In this document: positions 44,880 through 57,600 of the stretch, in pieces
Position numbering within the stretch: position 1 is the stretch's first letter
Layout of the letters: each line of letters opens with the position of its first letter
Assembly (NCBI GenBank): GCA_029168955.1
Contig: JAPDOI010000063.1
Span: forward strand, 1,240,001-1,304,000
DNA: 64,000 nt
Source of the DNA: Aplectana chamaeleonis
Lineage: Eukaryota > Nematoda > Chromadorea > Rhabditida > Cosmocercidae
Direction of reading: 5' to 3'
The notes under the pieces: generated by a model
What the model was told of the DNA's origin: nothing
Databases searched by the model: none
What the model saw: only the letters and a program-made list of their open reading frames with translations
Translations under genes and position numbers: made by a program

Positions 44880-45893
44880 CTCAGACATTCGCTGTTATTA
44901 ACTCGATACCAAAAAGCAGGGTAGTTATCAACCGCCAACCAATAGGATACCAAAATCTATCACCGCAAACCAAAGCTCGGCCACGTTCGCAGTGTATTGG
45001 TTTGCTATAGGGTTGGTATTGGTGGAGACAGGAGGCTGTTATGAACCGCCAACGAATACGATTGTCTGCTATGAACCGCCAACCAAAAACGTCTTTCCGA
45101 GTTGACGATCGGTCCGCTCGTTTTTTATGCTGTAAGCGTCTAGCGTCGTAGACAAAAATTGCTTTGAATGATTTCTGTTTTGTCCCATTATTTATTCCAT
45201 GTTTCTCTGTTTTCTGTTTTTATAAGCCTGTTTTTCCAATTTTCTCGCTTTTTGCTTTATTTATTGAATAATTTCGTCTAACCTTTCCTTCTATAGGTAC
45301 TTGAAGTGGGTTATTCTTGAAGGTAACTTTTTTGAAACAATTTTTTTCTCAAAAATGGGAAGAAGATTAAAAATTATCCGTTGAATAGGGTGCTTGTGTG
45401 CGCCACTCCGGAGGCACTGCCATAATCGACGGCTAATTCTTAGTTTTCTGCTACATGTTGGAGAGAAAGGGGGTACTGCAAAACGGTGCGCTTCCCGTAC
45501 AATAAAAACACACGCAAAGTCTCACATGTAATTCGATAACTTTATTTCTTAATAAAGAAACACACGGAATGTATTGTGAAATTGGACTTTATAAGCGTTT
45601 TCGAACAAGGTACAATTATAGCGATGAGTGTTCCAACGTTGTGCTGTTAAAAGTCACGTTTTCGTGGTATAGGACAGTTTTGCAAACCTAAGGGAAGCTG
45701 ATAACAGGTTAAAACTCTCATCTTCCGCTAACCAAACGGATATGTTCCCGGAACATTTGCTATTGGTATCGAGTTCAGAACAGAAAGTGTCTGCTGTTAT
45801 CATCCGCCAACCAATACGATATGTTCCGGCAGGTGCTCGGCGGAACATAGGCTATTGGTATCGAGTTCATAACAGCGAATGTCTGAGTTTGTA
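44880..45893. mobile_element. 1 kb terminal-inverted-repeat element nested in Penelope copy 2
   Basis: Ends are inverted over about 33 bp: CTCAGACATTCGCTGTTAT at the left, and its complement ending GCGAATGTCTGAG at the right, with CTCGATACCAA on the inner side. The interior has dispersed copies of AACCGCCAACCAATA (near 44930, 45045, 45070, 45800). No transposase is seen. Confidence 0.7.
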
Positions 45894-46149
45894 ATGATAA
45901 CTGTGTTCACCCGGACAAACATCTCCTGAGTTCCACATAAAATCGGAAACCTAATTTTTGCCACGTAGGTAAGAGAGGAAAGCAGAGAAAATACCGCAAC
46001 TAGCCAAGAATTTGCTAGTGATCAGAGCACTGTGAATCGTCGATGAAGGGAAACGCCGTAGACCACCCTTTGAGATGTTAGAAGGCGAGTCTTACGCTTG
46101 GCCTGAGCTCCCGGGTTATATAGAGGCGTTGTCTCTCCCAGTTAATTTG

Positions 46150-46462
46150 CGGATCATGAGCTTGCACGAAAAAATGCCTCAATGGTTTTTGGTGCTGCGG
46201 TGGAAGTCTCTCGAGCCATTGTCTCGACATTGATATAAAAATTGTCACCATTATGGGCAGTGACCCGATGCCCCCCGAGCACTGTAGCTTCCCACTGCCT
46301 ATCCTCACCGTCCAGGTGTTCTTTGTTTCTGGCATGCAGTGGTCGCAATGTTTCCTCTATGTATTTTTGGCCGCACAGCTCGAATGAGATCAAATAAATT
46401 ACCCCAAAAGCAGTGCAATCTTCATCCCTGCCAGGCAGATCACACAATCGGTTGTGAAACAA
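46150..46462 (-). pseudogene. GIY-YIG nuclease fragment of Penelope copy 2
   Basis: About 100 open codons: GVIYLISFELCGQKYIEETL matches the GIY...YIG core (the third Gly is Glu), then RPLHARNKEHLDGEDRQW and VLGGHRV...HNGDNFYI as in copies 1 and 3. The YIG-to-YIE change and the loss of the upstream reverse transcriptase indicate a dead copy. Confidence 0.7.
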
Positions 46463-46653
46463 ACGCGGTCATACGGACGAGACAAGTTTTGAGGATGTTT
46501 GGGAGAATGTTCACCAAGATCCTTTTAAGACACAGGTGTGGTACTTTCTCTGTTCTCCACTCTTACCTACGTGACAGAAAATATGTTCTTAATTTTATGT
46601 GGAGCTTAGAAGATGTTTGGCTGGGTAAACGCAGTTTTTACTTGATCTTTACA

Positions 46654-46690
46654 GGTTCCGAAGAAGGAAGCGGCTCCGAAACGTTAGCCA
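46654..46690 (+). ncRNA. Hammerhead-ribozyme-like motif, inverted end of copy 2
   Basis: The plus strand reads CCGAAGAAGGAAGCGGCTCC, followed by GAAACGTTAGCC. It is the inverted partner of 44825-44862; the U of the CUGA core is C. Confidence 0.4.
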
Positions 46691-47073
46691 TAAAGAACTG
46701 CTATCAACCTGGTGTCGAGTACAACAATATTAAACTAGCCTGCGCAAGTTTTGTTGGGCACAGAACACGATTATGAGGTCAATTCCCAGATTTTGCAAGA
46801 TTACTGTATTTTGGAAAGTTCAAAAAGTACAGAAAAAAACCAACGAAATGAGCCTAAAACTTCTCGGAACCAACAGTTTGGGGCGGGATACTGCGAAGTT
46901 CTGCTCTATATGCTCAAAAGATATTAATCACACAATTCGTTCCTGCAGATGCACCCTACGCTGTGCGCTTTCCTTTTTGAGAAGACTCGGTCACCGAATT
47001 CTCGCAGCCGACTTAAAACTTGCTCGCAGATGGCGCCCACAAAAATGACGCGGAGCGGGGTTGGTGTGCATAC

Positions 47074-47183
47074 TTGAGTGTACGTAGAATGAGAAAGGAT
47101 GGAAAAAGGTAGATGAGACATGTAAGGAGTAACATTAGACTGTACAGAACTTCTGGCGCGCCACTGAACATGATAGTGCTCAT
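47074..47183 (-). CDS. Possible lone first exon of another serpentine receptor
   Basis: From ATG at 47183 the frame gives a short polar start, then LYSLMLLLTCLIYLFPSF, and a plausible donor (CTCAA|GTATGC) at 47073. One strong transmembrane helix right after the start with the YLFPSF pattern recalls first exons of nematode chemoreceptors. The same frame is open upstream to 47384. No following exon was found, so this is weak evidence and could be chance. Confidence 0.25.
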
Positions 47184-47938
47184 CAAGAGTGTTCCGGAAA
47201 GAATATCTCTCTGCGATACTTCTCTCACAGTTCTCATAGAGACTTGAATGTTAATAAAATGCCTGGGAAATCGAAACTTGAAAACGCAATGGAATTCTTG
47301 AGCAACGGTTATCTCCCACCCGATTGTAGGAGTTCTGTTGATGTCAAAAAAGAGCTTGTCGAGCTCACATGCGCAAGTTCCCATTCCTGGTAAAATGATT
47401 TTCGTTTTTGTGTGCCTCAGCTTTTTTGCAATTTGGCCTGTGAGAAAACTTCATTACGAAACCTTCAAGTTATCGGAAAATCTTTTCAAGTACATTAGGT
47501 AGCCGCTGTCAGCTTTGTTGACAGGGATCGCCACTCAGCTGAAGATATGTACAGCCTTTGAAAAATGATGAGATTGTCTTGTTACGAATATATAGGTCTA
47601 TGCGTGCACCTACGTCAACGGGTGGAGACAGAAGTGTGGTGTTTTACTCCTATTAAACAGCTAATGACGTGTATCAAAGTGTTTACGCTTTACGGATAAT
47701 TATATGTATTGACAGAGTTCAGAAGACCTAAGAGGACTGTGTGGTATCGAAAATCGACCAAGTTTCTGGAGATGGAGCCGAGAATATGTGATTGGATCAA
47801 GCAATGCATTACCTACCTACGTCTTCAATACAGGTCTTATCACATAATCAGGCAAAGAACAGTACTTCCTCAGAAAGCCTTATTACCGATATGCAAAAAA
47901 GAAGCCTCACGTGTAGTTTAAGAGAAATGACTTGTGAG

Positions 47939-48225
47939 CAGAAAAAAAAAGCTGGTGCAGTCGACTTGACCTAATCTGTCTCCGGATGGTGAGGCCCATA
48001 GTTTCGTGATTGGTTTGGGGGGAGACTGAGACTGGGACAGATTTTTCTTTAGCAGCTTGCAGATTTTTCGTTAGCAGCTTTGACTCTCTAGCCAGTAGCA
48101 AGTCACAAGTTAGATTAACGCTACATGCATGATCAAAAAATTAGGTAAAGAGAAAGGACTGGTGCGCGAAAAAACGCTGGTACAGTCTACTTGACCTAAT
48201 CTGTCTCCGGTGAAAAGAGAAGGAG
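47939..48225. repeat. Direct repeat pair
   Basis: CTTGACCTAATCTGTCTCCGG, preceded by GCTGGT(G/A)CAGTC, occurs at about 47950 and 48165. Between them, GCAGATTTTTC(T/G)TTAGCAGCTT is itself duplicated. Confidence 0.75.
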
Positions 48226-48312
48226 AAAGAACGTTGGACAAGAAAAACATGAGGAACATGGAGGAGAAGAAGAAGAAAACGACGACGAAGAAAGAGAAGA
48301 AGAAGATTGATG
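48225..48312. repeat. Purine-rich GAA/GAC tract
   Basis: About 90 bp of almost pure purine on the plus strand (GAGGAGAAGAAGAAGAAAAC and similar). Confidence 0.85.
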
Positions 48313-48599
48313 ACTTACTGCGACTCACATACTGCCACTTAAATACGTTTTGAGCGCTTTCAAGGGCGGGAGCGTTCTACTAGGAGCCGTGGTACCCCAT
48401 TGACACTTATGAAACCTAGTGTCCACACTGCGCACTGAAGCCGTAAACTCGACTTTTCGTTCTACTTCAAGACGAACGGATACCTCCTAAATATTGCTGA
48501 GATATCCACACTATTCACAACATGGAAGACTGGTATGCAGACATCAAGCGCCATTTATCTTCTTTTGGCACAGTCATTTACAACAAAAATTCCTTCTAG

Positions 48600-49010
48600 A
48601 AACTCGAAGAATCGATTGACCGTGGAGCGCTCCGATCCGTCACGGGTCTGGTCGTAGAATGCGCGGTCTCCTAAAGGGATATTGATCGAATCCACAGCGC
48701 CGGAGCTGTTCGGCTGGCAAACGTGACGCGCGCGGCGGAGAACCGCTGCGCGCACGCCGTCGTTGGGGCGCGTTAACCGCGGGGGCTGTAACAAGAGGAA
48801 TAGTTGGCGCTCGTTTAATGCGCTTCAACGACGACGTGCGCGCAGCGGTTTTCCGCCGCGCTCGTCTGTCAGCCGAACTGTCCCGCGCTGTGGATTCGAC
48901 CAACACCCCTCTCTTAAGTGTTAACGTTGCTGTCACGAAAGCGCGATGCTTCGCTCCTACGAGGGCCCGAGCGCGGTCGGTCCCACACAGCGGATGCCGG
49001 CAGTACAGCA
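48600..49010. mobile_element. GC-rich foldback element
   Basis: TCGAATCCACAGCGCCGGAG on the left pairs with CGCGCTGTGGATTCGA on the right; the inner arms GAACCGCTGCGCGCACG and CGTGCGCGCAGCGG meet around 48800. The arms are imperfect at the outside. The overlapping long frames on both strands are due to the symmetry. Confidence 0.7.
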
Positions 49011-49416
49011 CGCGAGCGCCGCCCACGCCGGATTGATTCGAGCTGCCTAAAATATTGATTCGATGCACTGTCCGGTGCGGCTGCTCTTTGTTTTGATGAT
49101 CGTCTTCCTTTTCCGACACTAGTACAGTGCTAGGCTGTGAGGCCTTAGAGCCTTTAAAACACTACCATTCATCTCTTCAATGCAGCTGCTCGCGATCAGC
49201 AATATTGATGAACAGTTAATTGGCCGTATTCCTTGTTTATCTCAGTTTGCCATTTCAGTGGCCTTCCCCTGTCATATGTGGTGCTTTGCTATGAATTATT
49301 GTTGTATTGTCTGATTCCATATTTCTTCTTTACCTTCGTATTATCCATAGAGTATGAATATTATAAAATAGCGGTGTACTGTTATGTGAGCAAGAGGGGT
49401 ATATTCCGCCGTTATA

Positions 49417-49640
49417 CTACAGTCCAGATGCGTATCGATTAGTACAATGAGTCTCAGGTTGGGGACATTGGGTGTTTATTCTCGAGTGCAGCAATGTTGT
49501 AGTATCATCCGCGTATTGCAGTATGTCGTTTGCTCGGGTATTTGGTCCAGGTCGTACTATCCTAGTTGTTGGCCCACTGGCCGTTTCCCACGGGACTGAC
49601 GCCATCATGACGTCGGACCCGGGGTAAACAACCACCGATT
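49417..49640 (-). pseudogene. Possible reverse transcriptase remnant
   Basis: The frame contains LQYADDTTTLL, which resembles the YADDT box of some non-LTR reverse transcriptases. Flanking motifs are not recognisable, so this is a weak call. Confidence 0.25.
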
Positions 49641-49889
49641 CGCAACAGTACGTATCCCAACCGCTTTTGCAAGCGTGTATGCTGCCTTGAAAGAAATCAG
49701 TGACGCGAGCCAAAGGAGCGCACCAAACTTTGAGCAGTTCTGTTTGATAAAAAGCGTAGTTCTGTGCGCACATAAGAGAGTTGCTACTCGTTCTTTCCCT
49801 TCCTTTTTGTTGTTATCATTTATGCCTTCCCGCATCCATCAGAGCATACTTTCATTTCAGCAAAAACCATTCTCGCGCATTCAAGGCTG

Positions 49890-51651
49890 AAGACGTTCAG
49901 CTCCAAAACTCATAATAATAGAATTCTCGGTCCACGTATGATTTGAGTAAGTATTTTTCTTTGCAAACACCAGAGTGAGAACCGTTGATTGCAGCTCAGA
50001 CATAGGCATTAGGTAAGAAGATCACATTGACTACTTGCGTGCCATAGCGCCTTCAGACAAGGGGAGACTTCGAGACGAATGCTCAAGTGGAGTACTTTGA
50101 ACACACTCCTGAGAAAACAACTAGTACGCTTGTGAGTAATCGAAAATAGATAAGCAATTATAGACCTGTGCGTTAGTGACGTCTTAAGACATCCTTGAAT
50201 GAGGAACATACTTATTAGAAACTCCCAATGTACCCATAACCTACAGTAAGCCACAAAATACTGATAACGGACCCAAGATACGTGTTCAGAACTCCACTCC
50301 CAGAATTTTTTTTTTCGGCCAAACCAAACCCTTTTTTTCGAACACCCTAGAACTTGCCCGTTAGGCTTACCTTATCGCCAAGCCCAGCAAACCCCATAAC
50401 ACGGTTTATAAAGGCCTTCAGCAACTACAAACATAGATTCGAGACCGTCGAAAATAAAATTTATAAATTTCGCTGGAAACTGATAGGTTGCTTTGAATTC
50501 GTAAGATGAGAGCATATCAGTGAAGGGTGGCGTCAGTGCATGAAATACTATGGAGCATTACAGCACTGTGAGTATTCGAGTGAGGGAGTCGACACAATGC
50601 CAGAGACATGGTCACCCATCAAGTGGTGGACACTTATGTGAGTCATTTCAAGAACAGAAAGAACATCAAGTACAATCTTCCTCGACTTAATGTCAAGTAA
50701 CAAAATACTGGTGTGGGCAGCAACACGCAGAATTGGATATTTCGTCTCGTGAAGTGGAAGAATTTATTTCAGTGGAAAATACTATCTCTACTAGGAACGG
50801 CGGAGTCCAGCAAACGAGATTGATCTTATTATAGACATGGGTTCGGTGTATGAGAGAAAGCTGTACACATGAAATATGTATTTATACACAGAATGAGGTT
50901 TTCTTTTCTCCCTAGTATTGTAGGAATAAAGACGGAATCGAGTTTGTTGTTCATCAGATTCCGTTGTTCGATGTTCTTTGCTGATTTCCCAGTTACTGCT
51001 CTGAAAGGGGCTGATTACGATAATGCTACCTACTCGAGTCTACTGAGGTATTGTTTCCACATAGCTTTGATGACGATTGGGCTTTGAACATTGCTAGCAC
51101 TACACTGCGACGCATAAGCACAGCAATACCTTGAAAATAAACGTATCATATGTTCGATCGAAATTTTGGATGTTTGGGAAAGTTTCTTGGTTTTATGCTA
51201 CAAAACAGACGATGAGTTTGGAGATAGAACCCAAAATTGGCCCATTTCGCCTTTAGTTATAGAGAAAAGTTCGTATTTTGCGCCACCCATAAGTATAGCA
51301 ACACTTGAGCAACATGTAAAAGTATCAAATGGTCGCCAGAATGAACCATTTTCACGTGTAATTTTATAAAAATGGTTTAAGGTGGTGATATTTGTCCATT
51401 CCTCCTGTGGACTTCACCTGCCTTCTGACGGGAAAGCCCAAGTTCAGTTCTTCGATAATTAGGATCTCGATCTTTTTGGCTCTGATGTCTTCAGACGCTA
51501 TTGACGAGGATCGGGGAAGGCTCTTGGGAACTTCAACGGAATTATTCATCTGCGTATGATTTATCTCATCTGTACCGCAATGGGAACCTGGACAACTCGC
51601 TAATAAAATAATACTCTATATTTGTCTCATAGAATAATCTCATAAGGTAGT
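49890..51651. other. No gene recognised
   Basis: About 1.8 kb 3' of Srx B. Small open frames at 50869 and 51166 lack motifs. Confidence 0.35.
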
Positions 51652-54600
51652 TTATATTAAGCTGATGGCTCCTGTTCTGGGTAGAGCCGTGTGACGTATA
51701 ATAGCTGACGCTCCAGTTGATGTGGATGTGTGAGGCCAAAGTGGTCGCAGGATATTCTTTCTGACCTCTCTGTTGAACACAACGACGATTATTCTGAAAA
51801 CAGCACTTTGGTCATTTAGCATGAATTCAGAAAACAAATTGCAACTGTTAAAAAATTGCGAAACATTATGTTGGATGTCGCATATGCGGGATTGCGGACT
51901 CAGGAGTTGGCGTGTACATTTTTCAAATATATCTTCCTGTTCTAAACCATGGGTCCGCTTCATTTAAACCCATCTCTGAATGCGATTGTGCATGCCGCTG
52001 CCTCCAGTGACCACAATCCGGCAGTGAACCGCAAGGATATAACGTATGAAGGCCACTGCCTTCAAATTGTGCAAAATTGACACATTTTGAACACTACAGG
52101 TTGTCAGGATGAACCAAATGTGCATGGCGTATATAAACTGAAGATGTGCCGGCGATGACATACACCCACACGAAGGACAATTCGCAAGCTGGAATCGGTC
52201 AATCGATGACGAAAAGGACTCGATCTATATTGAGAAGTATGCAAGCCAGAGGCCCTCACTCCTGGCTTGGATGCGAGGCATTACTATCGCCTTCAGGAGA
52301 AAGGCACTAGTCGGCATGGTGTTCCTCAAAGTAGTAAACAAGGTGTTGCCGAATAGCGTACCTACTCAGAGAAAATTTGCACCGGCGGCAAACCAATCCT
52401 GCCTTGAAGGCTTCTAATCGGTGCCTGCAGGGTAGTGTCTATCCAGAGTCCCTCCACCAGCTATGCCATTGCATCAACCCGGCGTCGGTGTCTCAACCAG
52501 GACGCGACGGCTCCCAAACCCGTTCTGAAATTACCTCAACCCTATCTCGACGGTGCCTGAATCGGGCCGCGGCGGCGCCTGAATCTGGCTGCCCCCCAGA
52601 GAAAGCCTCGCCTAGGTTCGGAGAAGGGCATAGCTTCCGCCGAGTTCTGCGGTGAGGAACCACCCTCACTGCGGACAGCGGCGAAGACCGCCCCACCCGC
52701 AGCCGTGGGATCCCCTATCCCCCAGCGGTCAAAAATATGCTGGCCTCCGGAGAGGGACTCGAAGTCACCTTCCAGGGCCGGCATCAGAATGCCGAATGAG
52801 GACTCGAGTGAGATGAGGCACCTTTTATACCGGCAATGCATGTGATAAACACATCAGGACGTAATCATTCGCTTTACCATTTTTTCATGTCTGCCACTGT
52901 AGCGGTGGCGTCGCGGTGATATCACGAAGCCATCGCGAAGCTGTTGCGAGGCCCACGCTTCGCTATCGCGGTACCGTTCATTATTGCGGTGCCGTCGCTG
53001 TACTGTTGCGGACAAGAAGGAATCTTCCAAGATTCCGGAGCCGTTGCTACACTGTCGCGGCACGGGCTCGGATCACTGTGCCGTTGCTACATCGGCCCGG
53101 CACGGTCTCGGGTTGCGGTGCCGTCCCGCCACGGTCAATGCAAATTTTCTCAGAGAACCATCCCGCCTATGGTGGCTAAGTGAAGTATAGTGGCGAAAAT
53201 GATGGATACATGGGTTGATAAGAATACGAGACTGGGTTACTCTCTCCGCTAAATAATCAGCAACGTCTAAAACAGTAGAAAAACATCCGCCAATCAGCCG
53301 ACGAAGGGAAATCCCCTCACCCGTAATCCCCGCCGGAGGACACTAGCTTAACCACCATTAACAACGCAAGAAAACAGGTAGCCTCTAATATCGATCGCCG
53401 TAATGCAGGACTTAATTGTCCACACAACACCAGAGGTCAAGCTTTCGCGAGCGTAGTGCTTTCTTGAGTAAAAGGTCAGTGAAAGCGCTGCCTTTGTTGC
53501 TTGTACAGTAAAACCCAGCTGTAAGCCATTGGCTTCCTGTTGATGAATTCTAGCCCATTCCATCGAGAGTTCTGAATAAGAAACGTACCCGGCTCCAGCA
53601 TGATTTACACCCCAAATTAGGGTAGTAGAACAGAAGCGGTCAAATCTTGCTGTGAACTGTACCGATATCGTATGGAAACACACAACGGTCATGGAGAATA
53701 GAATCGTTGAAGAAATTGTCTGAAACATATGTTTCGTAACACGAATCAGATTTCATAATGTGATAAAATTCCTAAAGGTCAGGCAGCATTCTATGTTTCA
53801 ATTTCTTTACTTATGGCGTAAGCCAATAGTGAGACTTCCAGTACACGTTTTTTATTCTGAGGTATTAGTCATTGAATGTACTAGGTCATTAGTGAACTGC
53901 TCAGAGTAACTGCATCAAATTGTGATGTCCCTCAGTAGCAATACTAGGGGGTGTAGCCTGTACCAGCCAAAAAAGTTTCGATGCGAAAGGTCGAGAGACT
54001 CGATAGGGCCACACATAATGTGTATGACTGCAGCCCGTCGGAGGTTGATTTAAAGGTAGTGTCCACGATGAAAACCATGTCTGATTTTTTGGTGGAGTTC
54101 AGCAGCTGCGGGGCCTAGCGCAACCCTAACGTTGAAAAAACTAAAAAAAATGAGCTCGCAACGATCCCCTATGGCCCCAAAGTTGGACACCCGTCAGCTC
54201 GTCACACCCCAGATGCACTTTCTACGCCGACCGACGTGAACAAATGAATGCTCGAGATTGTGAGATGAGCGATGGTTCCCGATCAATAGCCCCATTCTTC
54301 CCTTCATTCTCAACTTCTCCCTTTACTCAGGTCAGCTCGCATACACCGGCTGCAAAAGACGGTAGTTACATGTCTCAGACAACTCGCCCACCATGCTTCC
54401 CTAGCTCAATTTTTTAGGGACCATAACTCCATTCCTAGAAGTTCTTGTACGATTCCGAAAACATCATTGGAATCACCATGGGACCGTCTTCAAGATAGGC
54501 AAAAAAGCAGAAAAACGATTCTTATCGTGAACACTGCCTTTAGCATAAGGGAGAACGTAATTTGCTACCGCAGTGCATTACAAGTGATGTGAGTGTCTGT

Positions 54601-57600
54601 TATCCATAAGATACTTACATACTTTGCACTGCCACAAACTGCAAAGGCAAGAAATATGTCACTCAACACCGCCCGCTTCACTATGCCCTTCACCTACAGA
54701 CAATTTGTGGCTCTCATTTCTTAATCATAGGGGTACGAATTTCATACGAAAAATGGGAAAAGGAAGCTGATCTTGGCACAGACAGCACTTCTGTTGTTCT
54801 GTTTAGAGTAGCCATGAAGGCTCAAGTGGTCCTTCAAGCTGTAATTTGTGCAGGATCGGACGCCCTGGAGGTCAATATACGGGAGCTGTGCAACACTGAA
54901 TTTTCAGCATCTGTGCAGCTGTCAAGCATAAAAACCGAAAGAAAGCCCGACAGGACAAAACAAGCTTTCCCAACTCTTTCGTGTATGCTGTCCGGGATTC
55001 TGTGATAAACCCTGCCTTGGATAACGAAGGCATGCATATCGGTGAAAAAAAACGAACAATCATCTGACAACATAAATTGTATAGAAAATAAAAGCCACCT
55101 GTGCAAAAAAGCGCAGATCTCTCCGGAAGCGATGAGTGGAACCATACTTGAGAAGCACATTACCCTTCACAATCACCTGCAAATCACGCAAGGATCACAA
55201 ACACAATTTAACTCTGAGAACTCACAGAAGTATTCGTGCAGCTTTTTGATCACATTTATTCCTGCCATAATTTACATTCCTATTCTTACATGTATTACTA
55301 TCTGGTCTCTCTCCAAAATATAAGCCGGTAAGTTGAAGCAGCGGGTCTTACGTGAATAGGGTGGGCTTTGCTGAGGAAAGATAAAGGAAGAAGGTCACGC
55401 ACGCGACTAGTAGCTTGTGATCACGCTTCCCCTCGGTGCGCTCTTTTGTCATAACTTAATCAAGGGCAGTGCGCTTATAGTTTGTGTATATGAAGTAATC
55501 ATCAAGACCTCTTTCTTTTGAAAACACATGACATATCCTCTAACGGAGTATGTGGTGCACAGGCGAAGGAGTGTGCGGTAGTTGCCTCTTCACACAGGTG
55601 CGCGAGATAGAAAGTAGGATCCACCAAGCATCGCTTTAGGCAAAAGGGCGCACTTGCAAGCTAAAAGCGCCCTCTGATCAAAAGTCACGAGCAGCCTAGC
55701 ATTAAACAAGAATCCAATCGTCCGGCGGTTGTTATCGCGAGGCTCTACGCATTGGCACAATCCACCCGCTCATCTAGTACAAGCCAACTCTTCGAGAAGA
55801 CGATTTGACTCGCCAGGATCTGTAGTTTGCGCAGGTGGCTGGTAGAATACACGGACTGAGAGGCGCATAGGAGTAGTTTGGCCGGAAAATGCGGCACGAG
55901 CGAAGGAACACCGCTGCGTTCACGTCGCCGCTGGAGACGCGCACATCGCAGTTAGTCAGTCAGATTGCTTTTGTGAGCATACCGTTCTGTGAGTCAATCA
56001 ACGAGCACGTTTGCATCAAATTACAGCCATCGTCCAAGGGGCGGATAGCATCAGCGTGAAGGACCTTCCTCGGTATGCGACGCATTAGGTGTACTATCGT
56101 TACCTGAGCCAAATTGCGGACTACGGCTGTTGCATCAAGCGGCAAGTGATAATAGAGCTAGGAGAAAGGTGAATCGTGCCGGAACCAAGTGTTCCCAGCG
56201 CGATTCTCACGTGTCGCATGATGCTATAGCCGTGGGACCGGAACTAGGTCCAGAAAACGACTGTACAACCAAAATTTCAGGGATTTACAAAGCATGGCGT
56301 AGCTGGCGTGTTGACTTGCGTACCATATCCAATGAACAAAGCATATTGAAACTTTATAAGTGATGTCCGAAAAACTAATGTTTCTCATTTGGCAAACAAT
56401 ATACTATACTTGTGTTCTAGTAACAATGTCAGCCAAGTTGCACAGAACACATATGTGTTGTAGAAAATGCTTGAGAAGGAAAAGGTGCTGCTGGGCACCG
56501 GAAAATATTGAATGTATATAAGTTGTTCCATCAATGAAAAATTCTCCAATTTCTTGGGTAAAATCAAAACAAAAATGACAAGTTTCAGAAATCCAAAACC
56601 AACTTGTTCATCCAGAGAAACCATCGCCTCAGAATGTCAACAACACTAACTGGTAAAATTTGTCTGAGCATTGAAGCTCAGAAAAGCTCGGCCTCAACTT
56701 TTATCGAGGCCGAAGTTGTCAAGGAAACATTGAGCTAACACTGCTTCTTTCGACTAGATTCTGATCCGGTGGTTGACCTTTTGCCAAGCCGGGCAACACC
56801 TGACTTTTAATTTTCTCCCGAAGATGGAAGGAAGTTGTCGCTAACACCAGTTTGAATGAAATATATTTTATCATACTCTCTGAACAAAGCTTCAAAGTAA
56901 CTGAAAGCTGTAAGAACGTATTTGTAAGCCCTATATCATAAATGTCTTCCTCTCGCAGCGAAAGATGGCCGACTTCTCACTTCAGGTAAAATTCCAACTA
57001 CAGAATTTCTTACGACTGCACCAAACTTCATGTGTTGAATCATACAAGAAATAATTACTAACCAGCCTTAGCTTGATGAGGGTGATTAAGTCCAGTGCGC
57101 AAACAACTATAAATATAACTATGCTGAACCAGAAATCAATATAAATGGAGAGAACTTCTCCACATAAAGTGTCGCCGAACCTGAATTCAAGGCCTACCCG
57201 GTCGAAATAGAAGTAGCATGGGCCTAAAATAAGGAAACAGAAGCGTTCGGGGCAAAAAGACAATACGGTTCTGAATTTACTCACTGTAAAAGTAGGCAAG
57301 CCCATACAGTATACATACTGAAGTGAACGTGCTGATGTAAATAACAGTGCGACGATTTGAAAACAAGTCAGCGTATCTAGTCGGGTCAAATACGCAAACG
57401 AAGCGATTAGCAGAAAGAAGAAACATGGAAAAATAAGCACCAGCTTGAGCGATAATCGTCATCTGACCAACAGTGCGATTCACTTGGAATGCATTCGAAA
57501 AGTCCCTGAAGGATGAACTCACTTCTGTTGTATACATTTTTAAATTCAACAAAGACAACTAACCAAATTATACTTGGCGTCACCCAAAAAAGATATGACG

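Larger units (their letters stand above)
44825..46690 (-). mobile_element. Penelope-like element, copy 2, with nested element
   Basis: The architecture repeats copy 1. A hammerhead-like end is in sense at 44825-44862 and inverted at 46654-46690; between them lies a minus-strand GIY-YIG fragment (46462-46150: GVIYLISFELCGQKYIEETL). The reverse transcriptase is absent. A terminal-inverted-repeat element interrupts it at 44880-45893. The element is non-coding today. Confidence 0.7.

Noticed and set aside
46339..46776. 145-codon plus-strand frame
   Set aside because: Antisense to the GIY-YIG fragment and running into the inverted hammerhead-like end of a Penelope copy.
48640..49119. 159-codon minus-strand frame
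   Set aside because: Lies across the GC-rich foldback at 48600-49010; the arms explain the open frame.
53348..53728. 126-codon minus-strand frame with a signal-peptide-like start
   Set aside because: It is exon 6 of Srx B read through its donor at 53588. The hydrophobic start is transmembrane segment 6, and the sequence matches exon 6 of Srx A with identical boundaries.
54814..55323. Plus-strand frames ending in a hydrophobic C-terminus
   Set aside because: They are antisense to exon 5 of Srx B, interrupted by a stop, and have no splice or domain support.
56720..57000. Srx B exon 5 candidates directly after exon 4
   Set aside because: Peptides such as FRCERKTFM and HLREKIKSQ vaguely resemble the motif but have stops or wrong phase; the exon ending at 55099 (RRDLRFFAQ) matches properly.
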